Notes: a model not told the origin generated them from the letters alone. Numbered from the stretch's first letter, positions 27,186 through 35,270 are shown. The stretch: 39,029 nucleotides of DNA from M55B154 sp964486725 (GCA_964486725.1 CAZAOK010000026.1:1-39029), one strand, 5' to 3'. Numbers and translations: made by a program.

Positions 27186-28362
27186 CGGCCCCGTCCTGCA
27201 TGAAATTCTGGTACCTGGCAGTATTGATTATGGATATCATCAGCAGTACAAGGAGCACACCGAACAATATTTTGTAATTAAAATGATCAAGCATAAAACC
27301 TGAGAAAAATCCACCCAGGCTTCCCCCTATGAACTGTGATGAATTGAATACGCCCATAACACTTCCCCTGCTGGAATCGCTTGGATAGCGGGAAACCGCG
27401 GCGGGCAGAACAGGTGACAATATGCAATGGCCGGCATAAAAGAGGATAAACGACAAAATCAATACATATATGCCGCTTCCCGCCAGAACGAGGGTAACTG
27501 CCCCAAGCTCGTAGACGAGAGCGGTTACGGCGATCCTGACCGTGCCCGCTACGTCTGCCTTTCTTCCGTAATAAAACATGAAGCCTGTGCCAATAAAAGC
27601 AACCGGCAGAAAGACCTTCCACAGTTCTCCAACTCCAAGGTCTTCGCGAATGAGCAGGGGCATACTGAAAAAGATTCCATTAAGGGTGAAGAAAGCGATA
27701 AACCCGGTTAGACTGAGCCTTCTCAGGTCACGGTTCTTGATGATGGTGGCGAAGTTGTGTATGGATATTTCAGGTTCTTCTTCATCAATCAGGCGATTAT
27801 CCATGCTTGTTAATATATACACTATCGAGATGAATATGAAGCCGCCGCATATGTAAAACAGTGCTGGTATGCTTATAAGCTCGGCGATGAGTGAACTGAG
27901 GGTGAAACCGATAATTACTGATAGGCCGATTGACATGCCAACGTATGAAAGGGCGGTGTTTCTTCTGCCGGGGTGAATTCCGTCGGTCAGCCATGCCATG
28001 GTGACCCCCGATACAGCACCCGCGCCGGCAAATATTCTTGCCCCGATTAGATAGTAGATGCTGGTGGCCATGCCTGACAAAACAGTGCCAGCCAGGTAAA
28101 TCCACAGGCCGAGCATGGTTGTTTGCTTGCGTCCCCACTTGTCGCTTAACCTGCCCATGGGCACCTGCATGACTGTCTGTGCTATACCGAAAATCCCTAC
28201 TGCCACACCGGCAAGGGTCTTTGATGTGCCGGGTATTGACGTGGCGAAGATGGAAAACATCGGAATGATGAGAGAAACACCAAGCATGCGGGTTGCCAGT
28301 ACCAGGCTGATGCCCCCTATCAGTTTTTTCTCGTCAGGTTCAAATGAAATAGTATTATTCAT
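27175..28362 (-). CDS. Major facilitator superfamily transporter
   Basis: This is a predicted inner-membrane drug/proton antiporter-like transporter of 395 residues with about twelve hydrophobic segments. Motif A of the family is clear between TM2 and TM3 (GRLSDKWGRKQTT, near 74-86). The central loop is short. Upstream of the ATG the minus strand shows no Shine-Dalgarno sequence; the start is kept because later starts would remove TM1. It lies 83 bases after the HD gene and may be the last gene of the TetR-led group, or have its own promoter (TATAGT, minus strand, near 28415-28420). The substrate is unknown; efflux is the usual role beside TetR genes. Confidence 0.88.
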   Translation of the reverse strand: MNNTISFEPDEKKLIGGISLVLATRMLGVSLIIPMFSIFATSIPGTSKTLAGVAVGIFGIAQTVMQVPMGRLSDKWGRKQTTMLGLWIYLAGTVLSGMATSIYYLIGARIFAGAGAVSGVTMAWLTDGIHPGRRNTALSYVGMSIGLSVIIGFTLSSLIAELISIPALFYICGGFIFISIVYILTSMDNRLIDEEEPEISIHNFATIIKNRDLRRLSLTGFIAFFTLNGIFFSMPLLIREDLGVGELWKVFLPVAFIGTGFMFYYGRKADVAGTVRIAVTALVYELGAVTLVLAGSGIYVLILSFILFYAGHCILSPVLPAAVSRYPSDSSRGSVMGVFNSSQFIGGSLGGFFSGFMLDHFNYKILFGVLLVLLMISIINTARYQNFMQDGAAKT

Positions 28363-28445
28363 TGGAGGTCATCTTTTTTTATTAAGCCGGTTATTGATAA
28401 ATTTGGCACGATAACTATACGGTGCGGCACATGGAGTATAGTCAA

Positions 28446-28937
28446 TTATATTTTTGAAGATGCCAGCCTGGATAGCAATGCGTTAATGCCATGTGCCGTA
28501 CTTGCCATGTAATCGCTGCAGCTTATACGCTTGTCGGCATATGATACAAGTATGGATTCAGTGTAGCGTGGGGGGACAGGGGTAAGGGGCCACATGTGCC
28601 GCATAATGCTGTCCTTTTCAATGTGATTGAGTTGAAAATACTGCATGGCATTTTCAAGGGCGATACGGGGATGTCTGAAACCATGCAGACGGGGGCCCTG
28701 GTATCTCCAGTCATACAGGAAAAGATCATGCAGCAATGCACCGCGGGTAGCTGATATGACGTCAATGTTCATTCGCCTGGCCAGTGAATAGGTAAGTACG
28801 GCAACATCCATGGTATGACTCAGGCATGTCTTTATTCCATGATGACGATACTTATCCATTTGCTGAAAAACATCATGTGTCATTATTTCTCTGAGGGGTT
28901 GATGCCCCATCATTTCATTGATTATAGTTTTACTCAT
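28446..28937 (-). CDS. HD-domain phosphohydrolase
   Basis: The HD fold is marked by His41 (SHTMDVA), the His70-Asp71 pair (GALLHDLFLYDW) and Asp135 (SYADK), which bind divalent metal; the substrate is usually a phosphorylated nucleotide. The 163 residues also include HGFRHPRIALENA and HMWPLTPVPPRY segments that I recall from uncharacterised HD proteins of Firmicutes. The ATG at 28937 is chosen because AGG lies eight bases upstream and it overlaps the stop of the preceding CmpB-like gene by eight bases, suggesting coupled translation. The frame extends to 28973, which would give 175 residues. A partnership with the membrane protein is inferred from this overlap. Confidence 0.85.
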   Translation of the reverse strand: MSKTIINEMMGHQPLREIMTHDVFQQMDKYRHHGIKTCLSHTMDVAVLTYSLARRMNIDVISATRGALLHDLFLYDWRYQGPRLHGFRHPRIALENAMQYFQLNHIEKDSIMRHMWPLTPVPPRYTESILVSYADKRISCSDYMASTAHGINALLSRLASSKI

Positions 28938-29625
28938 TATTAAACCTGTCGTATATTTTTTTAAATAGTACATGTAACTGGGTATCTGTCAGGTAACTTG
29001 TTACTTCTTCCGGTATACCTGGAAGCCGGCTTTGTACTGATAACAAAACTTTTTGAAAATCTGGAAAATCAAGATTAAAATGTCTTGATATGTGCACTGC
29101 TGCCTGGCGAAACATCTTTTGCGGGTATCCCGTAAGCATTGATAAATCAATAAATAATATTGATACCAGCAGGGTGTTTACCAGTAAGATGTGGGCATAA
29201 CTGATCTGCTGTACCAGGTGAACGGAAAGCGGGTAAAATGTTTTTTCAAAAACCAGGGCAAGAATAACCCAGTAGATTGAAAATGGCAGGCAGACATGAC
29301 CGCGGATATTTAACACGTCATCCGTATAATCCCAGTATCGACGTTTAAAGACCAGGAGAAGTATCTCTCCGGTTATGTATTCCATAACCGATATAGCCAG
29401 AAAATATATTCCCGCCCGATAGAATATGTCCATGTGAGCAATCTGAGAGTAGAGTATTATCAGCATGAGGGCGCCTGATCCGTAAATGGGGACATATGGA
29501 CCCAACAGCACGCCCGGGTTTACAAGGTTCCTGTTTGCAAGAGCCCGGTAGGTAAACTCAAGTATCCATCCCAGAAAAGAGAAGATAATAAACAAAAAAA
29601 TTGCATGATGTAATGGTATATACAT
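28930..29625 (-). CDS. CmpB-like membrane protein ('putative ABC-transporter type IV' family)
   Basis: The 231-residue protein has about five or six hydrophobic segments in the first ~165 residues and a soluble C-terminal tail. It carries the CmpB (PF06541-type) features GWILEFTYR (19-27), NPGVLLGPYVPIYG (36-49) and WDYTDDVLNIRGHVCL (98-113). The function of the family is not established, and I see no ATPase gene next to it despite its name. GGAG precedes the ATG by eight bases. It lies 26 bases after tetR and overlaps the HD gene. Both this family and the HD protein are, to my recollection, mainly known from Firmicutes, so joint acquisition is possible. Confidence 0.8.
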   Translation of the reverse strand: MYIPLHHAIFLFIIFSFLGWILEFTYRALANRNLVNPGVLLGPYVPIYGSGALMLIILYSQIAHMDIFYRAGIYFLAISVMEYITGEILLLVFKRRYWDYTDDVLNIRGHVCLPFSIYWVILALVFEKTFYPLSVHLVQQISYAHILLVNTLLVSILFIDLSMLTGYPQKMFRQAAVHISRHFNLDFPDFQKVLLSVQSRLPGIPEEVTSYLTDTQLHVLFKKIYDRFNNE

Positions 29626-29651
29626 AAAACAACTCCATTTAAAAAGCGTGG

Positions 29652-30224
29652 TTAAGCACCCTTTGATCTATCCTGAAATATTAGTTTTACAAGGTATTCA
29701 ATGTCCTTCTCAATACGGTCTGGTGATATTGCACCAAGCCCGTTTTTTATGGATTGTTCTATTCCCTTGATGGCGAATAGAATGGTGTTGATTACCTGCA
29801 TTTCGTCTCCGGAAAAATTATTTTTCTGGCGCACTTCGCTGATAATTCTGCGGAGATACTTATCTTCCTTTTTGTCAAGATCCTGTTCAAGTTGACGAGA
29901 GTTGTTCTCGTCCAGTTGTAGTGAGTTGTCAGCGATAAATGGATTCTGCAGAAAAAGGTTCAGCCTTTCCATTATAACAACTTTCATTTGCTCAATGGGA
30001 TCAGATATGGTTGCAAATGATCCCTGAATTGTTTCTTCGAAATTATGAATCTTTGACTGTATCAGTTCTCGCAGAATCCCCTCCTTGTTGCCAAAATAGT
30101 TATAAATAGTACCTTTGGCAACCCGGGCGGTACTGGCAATCTCATCAACGCCGGTTTTTCTTATGCCAAACCTGTTAAATAGTGATTCTGCGGCAGCAAG
30201 TATATGTGCTTTTTTTATCTTCAT
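29652..30224 (-). CDS. TetR-family transcriptional regulator
   Basis: The 190 residues have the TetR N-terminal helix-turn-helix (about 8-52: ILAAAESLFNRFG, then DEIASTARVAKGTIYNYFGNKEGIL) and a helical ligand-binding domain. No Shine-Dalgarno sequence precedes the ATG. A promoter with TTGACA at 30281-30286 and TACATT at 30258-30263, on the minus strand, would give a 27-base leader. A 20-base inverted repeat covers the -10 box, so self-repression is likely. It heads a same-strand group with a CmpB-like protein, an HD phosphohydrolase and an MFS transporter. The ligand is unknown. Confidence 0.9.
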   Translation of the reverse strand: MKIKKAHILAAAESLFNRFGIRKTGVDEIASTARVAKGTIYNYFGNKEGILRELIQSKIHNFEETIQGSFATISDPIEQMKVVIMERLNLFLQNPFIADNSLQLDENNSRQLEQDLDKKEDKYLRRIISEVRQKNNFSGDEMQVINTILFAIKGIEQSIKNGLGAISPDRIEKDIEYLVKLIFQDRSKGA

Positions 30225-30248
30225 TATAGTTTTGTACTTTTATACCAA

Positions 30249-30286
30249 TTTAGTTCAAATGTACTAAAATAATTTAGATTTGTCAA
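30249..30286 (-). promoter_or_regulatory. tetR promoter with overlapping TetR-type operator
   Basis: On the minus strand a perfect -35 TTGACA (30281-30286) and a -10 TACATT (30258-30263) are 17 bases apart. TTTAGT (30249-30254) and ACTAAA (30263-30268) form an inverted repeat around eight bases that spans the -10 box. This is the usual arrangement of a self-repressing TetR protein. Binding has not been shown; the call rests on geometry. Confidence 0.65.
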
Positions 30287-30306
30287 GTACCTGGCAGTCG
30301 TACTTG
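30284..30306. repeat. Perfect inverted repeat CAAGTAC/GTACTTG at the tetR -35 box
   Basis: CAAGTAC (30284-30290) and GTACTTG (30300-30306) are perfect reverse complements around nine bases. The repeat overlaps the -35 TTGACA of tetR and lies about 22 bases (two helical turns) from the centre of the operator on the -10 box. It could be a second operator for TetR or for another protein; its half-site differs from TTTAGT. No T-run follows on either strand, so it is not a terminator. Confidence 0.5.
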
Positions 30307-30802
30307 AAAAAAATAATATTTTTGGGTCTTTCTGGATTATCGGGAATGTTCAGTTCACTTCTCACTATTCACTAATCATCCGTATGATATTATAAACTTT
30401 TTTGTATTGTTAATAATGATTTATAGAAATAAAACAAATTATGATGGTTTTCCCCGAAAATCCGGAATGAGCCATATTTTTTTGAATTATTCCGCAAAAG
30501 AATCTTCGAGAAATGGTACAGTGTTGGCTGTTAATTGCCAGAATATGGATTTCGGCACTTACCCGCCAGAAGAACTTACTGTAGCAGGCAATAGAGTGTA
30601 TACACCAGGAATGAGTGACCTGCTTAATATGTATATATAGCTGTATCCAGTATGACTTCAAAACAATAGTTTATTGAAGTGTGATTGTATTAATACCAGT
30701 TGTATTGAAGGAGCAGCCGGGATTCATCACTAAAAAATGCTTGTATTTTTTTGCTCTACTATTCAAATGGTCACGTATGTCGTTATATAACTAATAAAGA
30801 TT

Positions 30803-30838
30803 TTTAAATACATTTAAACAAGTTAAATACAGTTAAAC
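30803..30838 (+). repeat. Four phased (T/G)TTAAA repeats before purH
   Basis: TTTAAA begins at 30803 and 30813 and GTTAAA at 30822 and 30832, with spacings of 10, 9 and 10 bases. Put another way, a 16-base unit at 30804-30819 recurs at 30823-30838 with one difference. The spacing places all four on one face of the helix. The array ends six bases before the purH ATG and occupies the place where a ribosome site would be; none is visible. It may be an operator array or a translation-control element. Confidence 0.55.
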
Positions 30839-30844
30839 GTAATT

Positions 30845-31447
30845 ATGGCAAAAATATCCAGGGTTTTAATAAGTGTTTCAGACAAGACTGGCGTGGTTGA
30901 ATTTGCTAAGGCGCTGAGTGAGTACGGGGTGACCTTTCTTTCAACCGGGGGAACCGCGAGAATATTGCGTGAAGCCGGGTTAAATGTAACAGATGTGTCA
31001 GAGTATACAGGGTTCCCTGAAATGATGGACGGACGGGTAAAAACACTGCACCCAAAGGTACACGGCGCGCTGCTGGGTCTGCGGGAAAATACCGAGCATG
31101 TTGAAAAGATGAATGAACACGGGATAACGCCTATTGACATGGTTGTAGTAAATCTTTATCCTTTCAAACAGGCTATCGCGAAACCCGGTTGCACATTGCA
31201 GGAGGCTATTGAGAATATTGATATCGGTGGTCCTTCAATGCTTCGGTCAGCTGCGAAGAACTTCAGTCATGTATCTGTTGTATCTGATCCTGATGATTAT
31301 AAGCATGTACTTGAAGATATGAAAAACAGTAATGGTGAAGTATCCTATAAAACAAATTTTAAACTGGCAGTTAAAGTATACAAAACTACATCTGAATATG
31401 ACGCGATGATTGCGGCATATCTGGATGATCAGATCTCAAATTTCTGA
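30845..31447 (+). CDS. purH: IMP cyclohydrolase, stand-alone domain of PurH
   Basis: This domain closes the ring of FAICAR to give IMP, the last step of purine synthesis. It contains the MGS-like/IMPCH domain with VLISVSDKTG (8-17), FLSTGGT (31-37), DGRVKTLHPKVHG (62-74), VVVNLYPF and DIGGPSMLRSAAKN. Bifunctional PurH proteins are about 510 residues; this one ends at 200, right after the cyclohydrolase domain (YDAMIAAYLDD), and the AICAR transformylase domain is absent. The next 90 bases hold no remnant of it. The partner step must be supplied by a separate transformylase or a PurP-type ligase elsewhere. The start ATG lacks a ribosome site. Confidence 0.92.
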   Translation: MAKISRVLISVSDKTGVVEFAKALSEYGVTFLSTGGTARILREAGLNVTDVSEYTGFPEMMDGRVKTLHPKVHGALLGLRENTEHVEKMNEHGITPIDMVVVNLYPFKQAIAKPGCTLQEAIENIDIGGPSMLRSAAKNFSHVSVVSDPDDYKHVLEDMKNSNGEVSYKTNFKLAVKVYKTTSEYDAMIAAYLDDQISNF

Positions 31448-31458
31448 GCGCGACAACA

Positions 31459-31502
31459 ATGGGGATGTTCTGTGAGTAGTGCGTTGGACACATGATCCCC
31501 AT
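31459..31502 (+). repeat. Inverted repeat ATGGGGAT/ATCCCCAT in the purH-acs gap
   Basis: ATGGGGAT (31459-31466) and ATCCCCAT (31495-31502) are perfect reverse complements around 28 bases, between the purH stop and the acs ribosome site. No T-run follows, so termination is unlikely. It could be a leader stem or a protein-binding site for the acs gene. Confidence 0.4.
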
Positions 31503-31537
31503 GATAATTATATCTATACAAAAATCGGAGGTAATAG

Positions 31538-33517
31538 ATGGCAGAAGTTACACTTAAGGAAATTTATCCAGTTCCAGACAAGTTTCGCGAAAAAGCGTAC
31601 ATCAAGAGTCGTGAAGAGTATGAGAAGATTTGGAAAGAATCAATTAGCGATCCTGAAGGATTCTGGGCAAAAATTGCAGAAGAGTACATAACCTGGTTTA
31701 AGAAATGGGACAAGGTTATGGACGTCAACTATGGCGAATCACCTGACAAGCTCTGGGTAAAATGGTTCGTTAATGGTAAGGTTAACGTTTCTTACAACTG
31801 TCTTGACCGTCATCTTGACACAAGGGGTGACCAGACAGCCATTCTTTTTGAAGGTAATGAGCCTTCTGATGACAAGAAATACACCTACAAGCAGCTTCAT
31901 GAAGAAGTTTGTAAGTTTGCAAACATCCTGAAAAAGAACGGTGTTAAAAAGGGAGACAGGGTAACATTTTATCTTCCAATGATACCCGAGCTTGCAATTG
32001 GTATCCTGGCATGTACAAGAATTGGTGCTGTTCATTCAGTTGTATTCGGTGGTTTTTCCGCTGAAGCACTCAGAGACCGTGTTCTTGACTGTGACAGCCA
32101 GGTTGTTGTTTCCTGTGATGGTACTTTCCGTGGCGCAAAAGCTGTTCCACAGAAATCCAACGCAGACAAGGCTATCGCGGAATGTCCTAACGTTACCCTT
32201 CACCTGGTAGTAAAAAGAGTTGGTGACAAGATCCAGGTTGACTGGAATGACAAGATTGACAAGTGGTACGAAGAAGAACTCAAGACTGTTGACGCTGACT
32301 GTCCTGCAGAAGAAATGGATGCTGAAGATCCACTCTTTATTCTTTACACATCCGGATCAACAGGCAAACCGAAAGGTGTATTGCACACAACCGGTGGTTA
32401 TCTTACCTATGTTGCCTACACACACAAGATGGTCTTCGACTATCATGATGGTGATGTGTACTGGTGTACAGCTGATATCGGCTGGGTAACAGGTCATTCG
32501 TATATTGTATACGGACCTCTTGCCAATGGTGCAACAACCATTATGTACGAAGGTGTTCCCAGTTATCCCGATTTCGGTCGATTCTGGGCAATAGTTGAAA
32601 AATACAAAGTAGATATTTTCTATACAGCTCCTACAGCCATTCGTGCGATCGCGAAAGAAGGTGACAAGTGGGTGGACAATCATGACATTTCTTCACTCAA
32701 GCTCCTTGGTTCAGTTGGCGAGCCACTGAACCCCGAAGCATGGAACTGGTATTACCAGAAAATCGGCAGGGGTGAGTGTCCAATCGTTGATACATGGTGG
32801 CAGACAGAAACCGGTGGTATTCTTATTACCCCGCTTCCTGGTGCTATCGACATTAAGCCGGCAATGGCAACAGTACCTTTCTTTGGTGTTGAACCTGCTA
32901 TCGTTGATGATAGCGGAAAGGAACTGGAAGGCGTATGCCAGGGTAACCTGATCCTCAAGAGATCATGGCCTGGTCAGATGAGAGGTGTTTACGGAGATGT
33001 TGAAAGATTCTTCAACACCTATTTCACACAGTTCCCCGGCAATTACTTTACCGGTGACGGATGTAAGCGAGACAAGGACGGCTATTACCAGATAACCGGT
33101 CGTGTTGATGATGTTATCAACGTGTCAGGTCATAGAATGGGAACCGCCGAGGTGGAATCAGCACTGGTAGGGCATCCTAACGTTGCTGAAGCTGCTGTTG
33201 TTGGATATCCGCATGAAGTGAAAGGTCAGTCAATTTATGCTTTTGTTACACTTAACTCTGGTGTGGAAAAAACAGATGAGCTTAAGAAAGAGCTTGTGAA
33301 AACTGTTCGAAGTGAAATTGGACCTATCGCAACTCCTGATGTTATTCAGTGGGCCGATGCGCTTCCAAAGACACGTTCAGGAAAGATTATGCGTCGAATC
33401 CTTAAGAAAATCGCTGCAAGCGAATTCGATAAGAAAGAAATGGGTGACACTTCAACTCTTGCCGATCCATCGGTTGTTGACGTGCTCATCACTGGCGCAA
33501 AAGAAGCATTGAAATAA
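31538..33517 (+). CDS. acs: Acetyl-CoA synthetase (AMP-forming)
   Basis: Acs activates acetate with ATP and CoA to acetyl-CoA in the cytoplasm. The 659 residues are the usual length. The N-terminal ACAS region is followed by the AMP-binding motif YTSGSTGKPKG (270-280), WWQTETGG near 421-428 and the C-terminal PKTRSGKIMRR, where Lys616 corresponds to the catalytic lysine that is reversibly acetylated in other bacteria. CGGAGG precedes the ATG. Third-base choice looks more uniform and T-rich (GGT, GTT, CGT) than in neighbouring genes, suggesting high expression. A strong terminator follows at 33542. An AcuC-like deacetylase lies at 35311, consistent with acetylation control. Confidence 0.97.
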   Translation: MAEVTLKEIYPVPDKFREKAYIKSREEYEKIWKESISDPEGFWAKIAEEYITWFKKWDKVMDVNYGESPDKLWVKWFVNGKVNVSYNCLDRHLDTRGDQTAILFEGNEPSDDKKYTYKQLHEEVCKFANILKKNGVKKGDRVTFYLPMIPELAIGILACTRIGAVHSVVFGGFSAEALRDRVLDCDSQVVVSCDGTFRGAKAVPQKSNADKAIAECPNVTLHLVVKRVGDKIQVDWNDKIDKWYEEELKTVDADCPAEEMDAEDPLFILYTSGSTGKPKGVLHTTGGYLTYVAYTHKMVFDYHDGDVYWCTADIGWVTGHSYIVYGPLANGATTIMYEGVPSYPDFGRFWAIVEKYKVDIFYTAPTAIRAIAKEGDKWVDNHDISSLKLLGSVGEPLNPEAWNWYYQKIGRGECPIVDTWWQTETGGILITPLPGAIDIKPAMATVPFFGVEPAIVDDSGKELEGVCQGNLILKRSWPGQMRGVYGDVERFFNTYFTQFPGNYFTGDGCKRDKDGYYQITGRVDDVINVSGHRMGTAEVESALVGHPNVAEAAVVGYPHEVKGQSIYAFVTLNSGVEKTDELKKELVKTVRSEIGPIATPDVIQWADALPKTRSGKIMRRILKKIAASEFDKKEMGDTSTLADPSVVDVLITGAKEALK

Positions 33518-33541
33518 AGAAACATGCATATAGATGTTGCA

Positions 33542-33572
33542 ATGGGCGGCCATGTGGCCGTCCATTTTTTTT
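33542..33572 (+). terminator. Intrinsic terminator of acs
   Basis: ATGGGCGGCC pairs with GGCCGTCCAT (ten pairs including one G-U) around the loop ATGT and is followed by eight T. It begins 25 bases after the acs stop and abuts the stop of the convergent cobO gene. Read on the minus strand it has no T-run, so it mainly serves acs. Confidence 0.9.
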
Positions 33573-34097
33573 CTAATATTCAAACCCCTTTCTTGCCGCC
33601 ACACCATTTTCATAATAATGTCGAACCTCTTTCATCTCGGTAACAAGGTGACATCGCCGAATCAATGCATCCGGTGCGCCCCGGCCTGTAAGTACTAGCT
33701 CAATTGAGGAATTTCTGTTCTTTATCAGTGATACGATCTCGTTAAGGGTGACAAGCTTGAACAGCATGGCGGTAACAATTTCATCAAGTACTACAAGAGA
33801 AAAGTCAGACGATTGGCAGGCTTCAGTTGCTCTTTGCAGTCCCTTTCTCGCGAAAAGATAGTGTTGCTGAATATTTTCGTCATCAGGCATGCAAAATTCA
33901 GATGAACCATATTGTTCAATGGTAATCAAGTTATTGAATCGTTTAAGTGATTCCAGTTCTCCGTAATTTTGCCCCTTCATGAATTGTATTATTATGGAAG
34001 GCATGTTCCACCCCGCGGCACGGACAGCCATGCCAATGGCAGCAGTAGTTTTACCTTTACCGTTTCCCGTGTAAAGATGAACGTACCCGGTATTCAT
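33573..34097 (-). CDS. cobO: Corrinoid adenosyltransferase (CobO/BtuR type)
   Basis: This enzyme transfers the 5'-deoxyadenosyl group of ATP to cobalt in corrinoids, making adenosylcobalamin. The 174 residues begin GYVHLYTG and contain the P-loop GNGKGKTT (11-18), the VVLDEIV Walker-B-like motif, LTGRGAPD, VTEM and the C-terminal ARKGFEY, all typical of CobO. The ATG at 34097 is chosen because GAGGAG lies six bases upstream, inside a longer frame starting at 34118 that has no ribosome site. No other cobalamin gene is adjacent. NrdJ in this window requires the product, so the enzyme may work in salvage or in synthesis. Confidence 0.94.
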   Translation of the reverse strand: MNTGYVHLYTGNGKGKTTAAIGMAVRAAGWNMPSIIIQFMKGQNYGELESLKRFNNLITIEQYGSSEFCMPDDENIQQHYLFARKGLQRATEACQSSDFSLVVLDEIVTAMLFKLVTLNEIVSLIKNRNSSIELVLTGRGAPDALIRRCHLVTEMKEVRHYYENGVAARKGFEY

Positions 34098-34180
34098 GTT
34101 GAACTCCTCTTCGCTCATGCGGAATAATAAATACTGTAAAAAATTGTACTATACTTATCATGTGACATCACAGTACGATT

Positions 34181-34198
34181 GACTATATCCTGACTATA
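34181..34198. repeat. Direct repeat GACTATA in the cobO-AEC divergent gap
   Basis: GACTATA occurs at 34181-34187 and 34192-34198, an 11-base period close to one helical turn. It lies in the 115-base gap between divergent cobO and AEC genes, 15 bases before the AEC start codon. It could be a regulator site, but two copies of a short AT-rich word may be chance. Confidence 0.3.
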
Positions 34199-34212
34199 GT
34201 AAAGGTTTCCGG

Positions 34213-35154
34213 GTGACAATTACAACAAAATTTATACTATTCCAGGTTCTGATCTGGGTTCCGTTGATTATGGGTTCAATTATTTCCCATAAAAAACCAT
34301 CAATAGAACAATCAATTGAGAAAATTGTGTCATTTAACCTGATGACATTTGAGCCTATTGTGGTATTCTGGAGTATATGGGGGCTTTCACTGGCACCGGA
34401 TATGATTGCCCTTCCGTTAACAGGTATATTGACAGTTTTAGTCGGCCTTATAGCAGGATACATGCTTGTCAGGATGCTTAAATATTATGGTGTTCAAAAG
34501 CACACATTTATAATCAGCTCATCACTTGCCAACCACGGGTTTACCATGGGTGGGTTTCTTTGTTATCTTTTTCTAGGTATTGAAGGGCTTGGCCTTGCCA
34601 TGCTGTTTATCGTATATTTTATGCCGTACCTGGTTCTTGTAGTATTTTCATACGCAAGGTTTGTGTCAGAGGAGCCATTGCAGCAGTTCAATTTGAGAAA
34701 CTATATTATCAGCAAAAAAAACTTTCCTTTTTATGCTGTACTGCTGGCATTATTACTTCAAACACTTGGAATTAAAAGAATTTCGGCACCGGTACCTGTT
34801 GATTTATTTATAGCAATATCTGTTATGATTTATTATTTTTCCCTTGGGACCAGTTTTTCTCCGGGAAATGCTAAAAAGCTTTTGCCTGCACATGCTGTTC
34901 TTGCGATTATTAAATTCATGGTTGTCCCCCTTGTTGCTGTCGCAGTTGCGTTTTTAATACCTGTTGGAGAAAAAGTGCGGGCGGTAATTATTATTCAATC
35001 ATTTATGCCGGCTGCCATTTATTCTGTGGTTACGTCAATTCTGTTCAGGCTGGATTCCAGAATGGCTTCAAGTCTTTTTGTATTCAATACTGTTTTGTTC
35101 CTTTTTGTGGTGTTACCACTTCTATTTGCCTTCAGGACACTGTTTATCCCGTGA
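34213..35154 (+). CDS. AEC-family (auxin efflux carrier-like) permease
   Basis: This is an integral inner-membrane protein of 313 residues with about nine or ten hydrophobic helices, arranged as two halves around a short basic loop near 150-170. It matches the membrane transport/AEC family, whose bacterial members move malate, malonate or other small anions. The SSLANHGFTMGGF segment (about 102-114), with Asn and Gly breaking the helix, fits the crossover region of this fold. The start is GTG, with AAAGG seven bases upstream. It follows cobO divergently. The substrate cannot be read; a carboxylate would fit the nearby acetate gene, but that is speculation. Confidence 0.8.
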   Translation: MTITTKFILFQVLIWVPLIMGSIISHKKPSIEQSIEKIVSFNLMTFEPIVVFWSIWGLSLAPDMIALPLTGILTVLVGLIAGYMLVRMLKYYGVQKHTFIISSSLANHGFTMGGFLCYLFLGIEGLGLAMLFIVYFMPYLVLVVFSYARFVSEEPLQQFNLRNYIISKKNFPFYAVLLALLLQTLGIKRISAPVPVDLFIAISVMIYYFSLGTSFSPGNAKKLLPAHAVLAIIKFMVVPLVAVAVAFLIPVGEKVRAVIIIQSFMPAAIYSVVTSILFRLDSRMASSLFVFNTVLFLFVVLPLLFAFRTLFIP

Positions 35155-35264
35155 ATATATTAATATTATTTATTCACTTTTCTATGTAACCCTTATTCCG
35201 TGTGATTTATTTGTGTATATGGGATAACATAACCAAATAAAAATGGTCAAAAAAAATGTTGAAT

Positions 35265-35270
35265 TATAAT
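35265..35270 (+). promoter_or_regulatory. Possible -10 box of the deacetylase gene
   Basis: A perfect TATAAT lies 40 bases before the ATG of the deacetylase gene, in an AT-rich gap. The best -35 is TGGTCA (35244-35249), with only 15-base spacing and four of six matches, so the promoter call is tentative. Confidence 0.3.

Larger units (their letters stand above)
30225..30844. other. 620-base AT-rich gap between tetR and purH
   Basis: The tetR promoter and two inverted repeats occupy 30249-30306. A reading frame from 30407 to 30640 (plus) gives at most 77 residues without a recognisable domain, ribosome site or conserved motif, so I do not call it. ACTTCAA (30655-30661) and TTGAAGT (30674-30680) form a small hairpin. 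A weak promoter for purH may be TTCAAA (30762-30767) with TATATA (30784-30789). Four phased repeats then precede purH at 30803-30838. No RNA gene was recognised. Confidence 0.45.

Noticed and set aside
30407..30640. Plus-strand frame of up to 77 codons between tetR and purH
   Set aside because: TTG start, no Shine-Dalgarno sequence, no recognisable motif, and a comparable frame exists on the opposite strand; left as non-coding.
31479..31691. 70-codon frame overlapping the start of acs
   Set aside because: It overlaps the well-supported acs start in another frame and has no motif.
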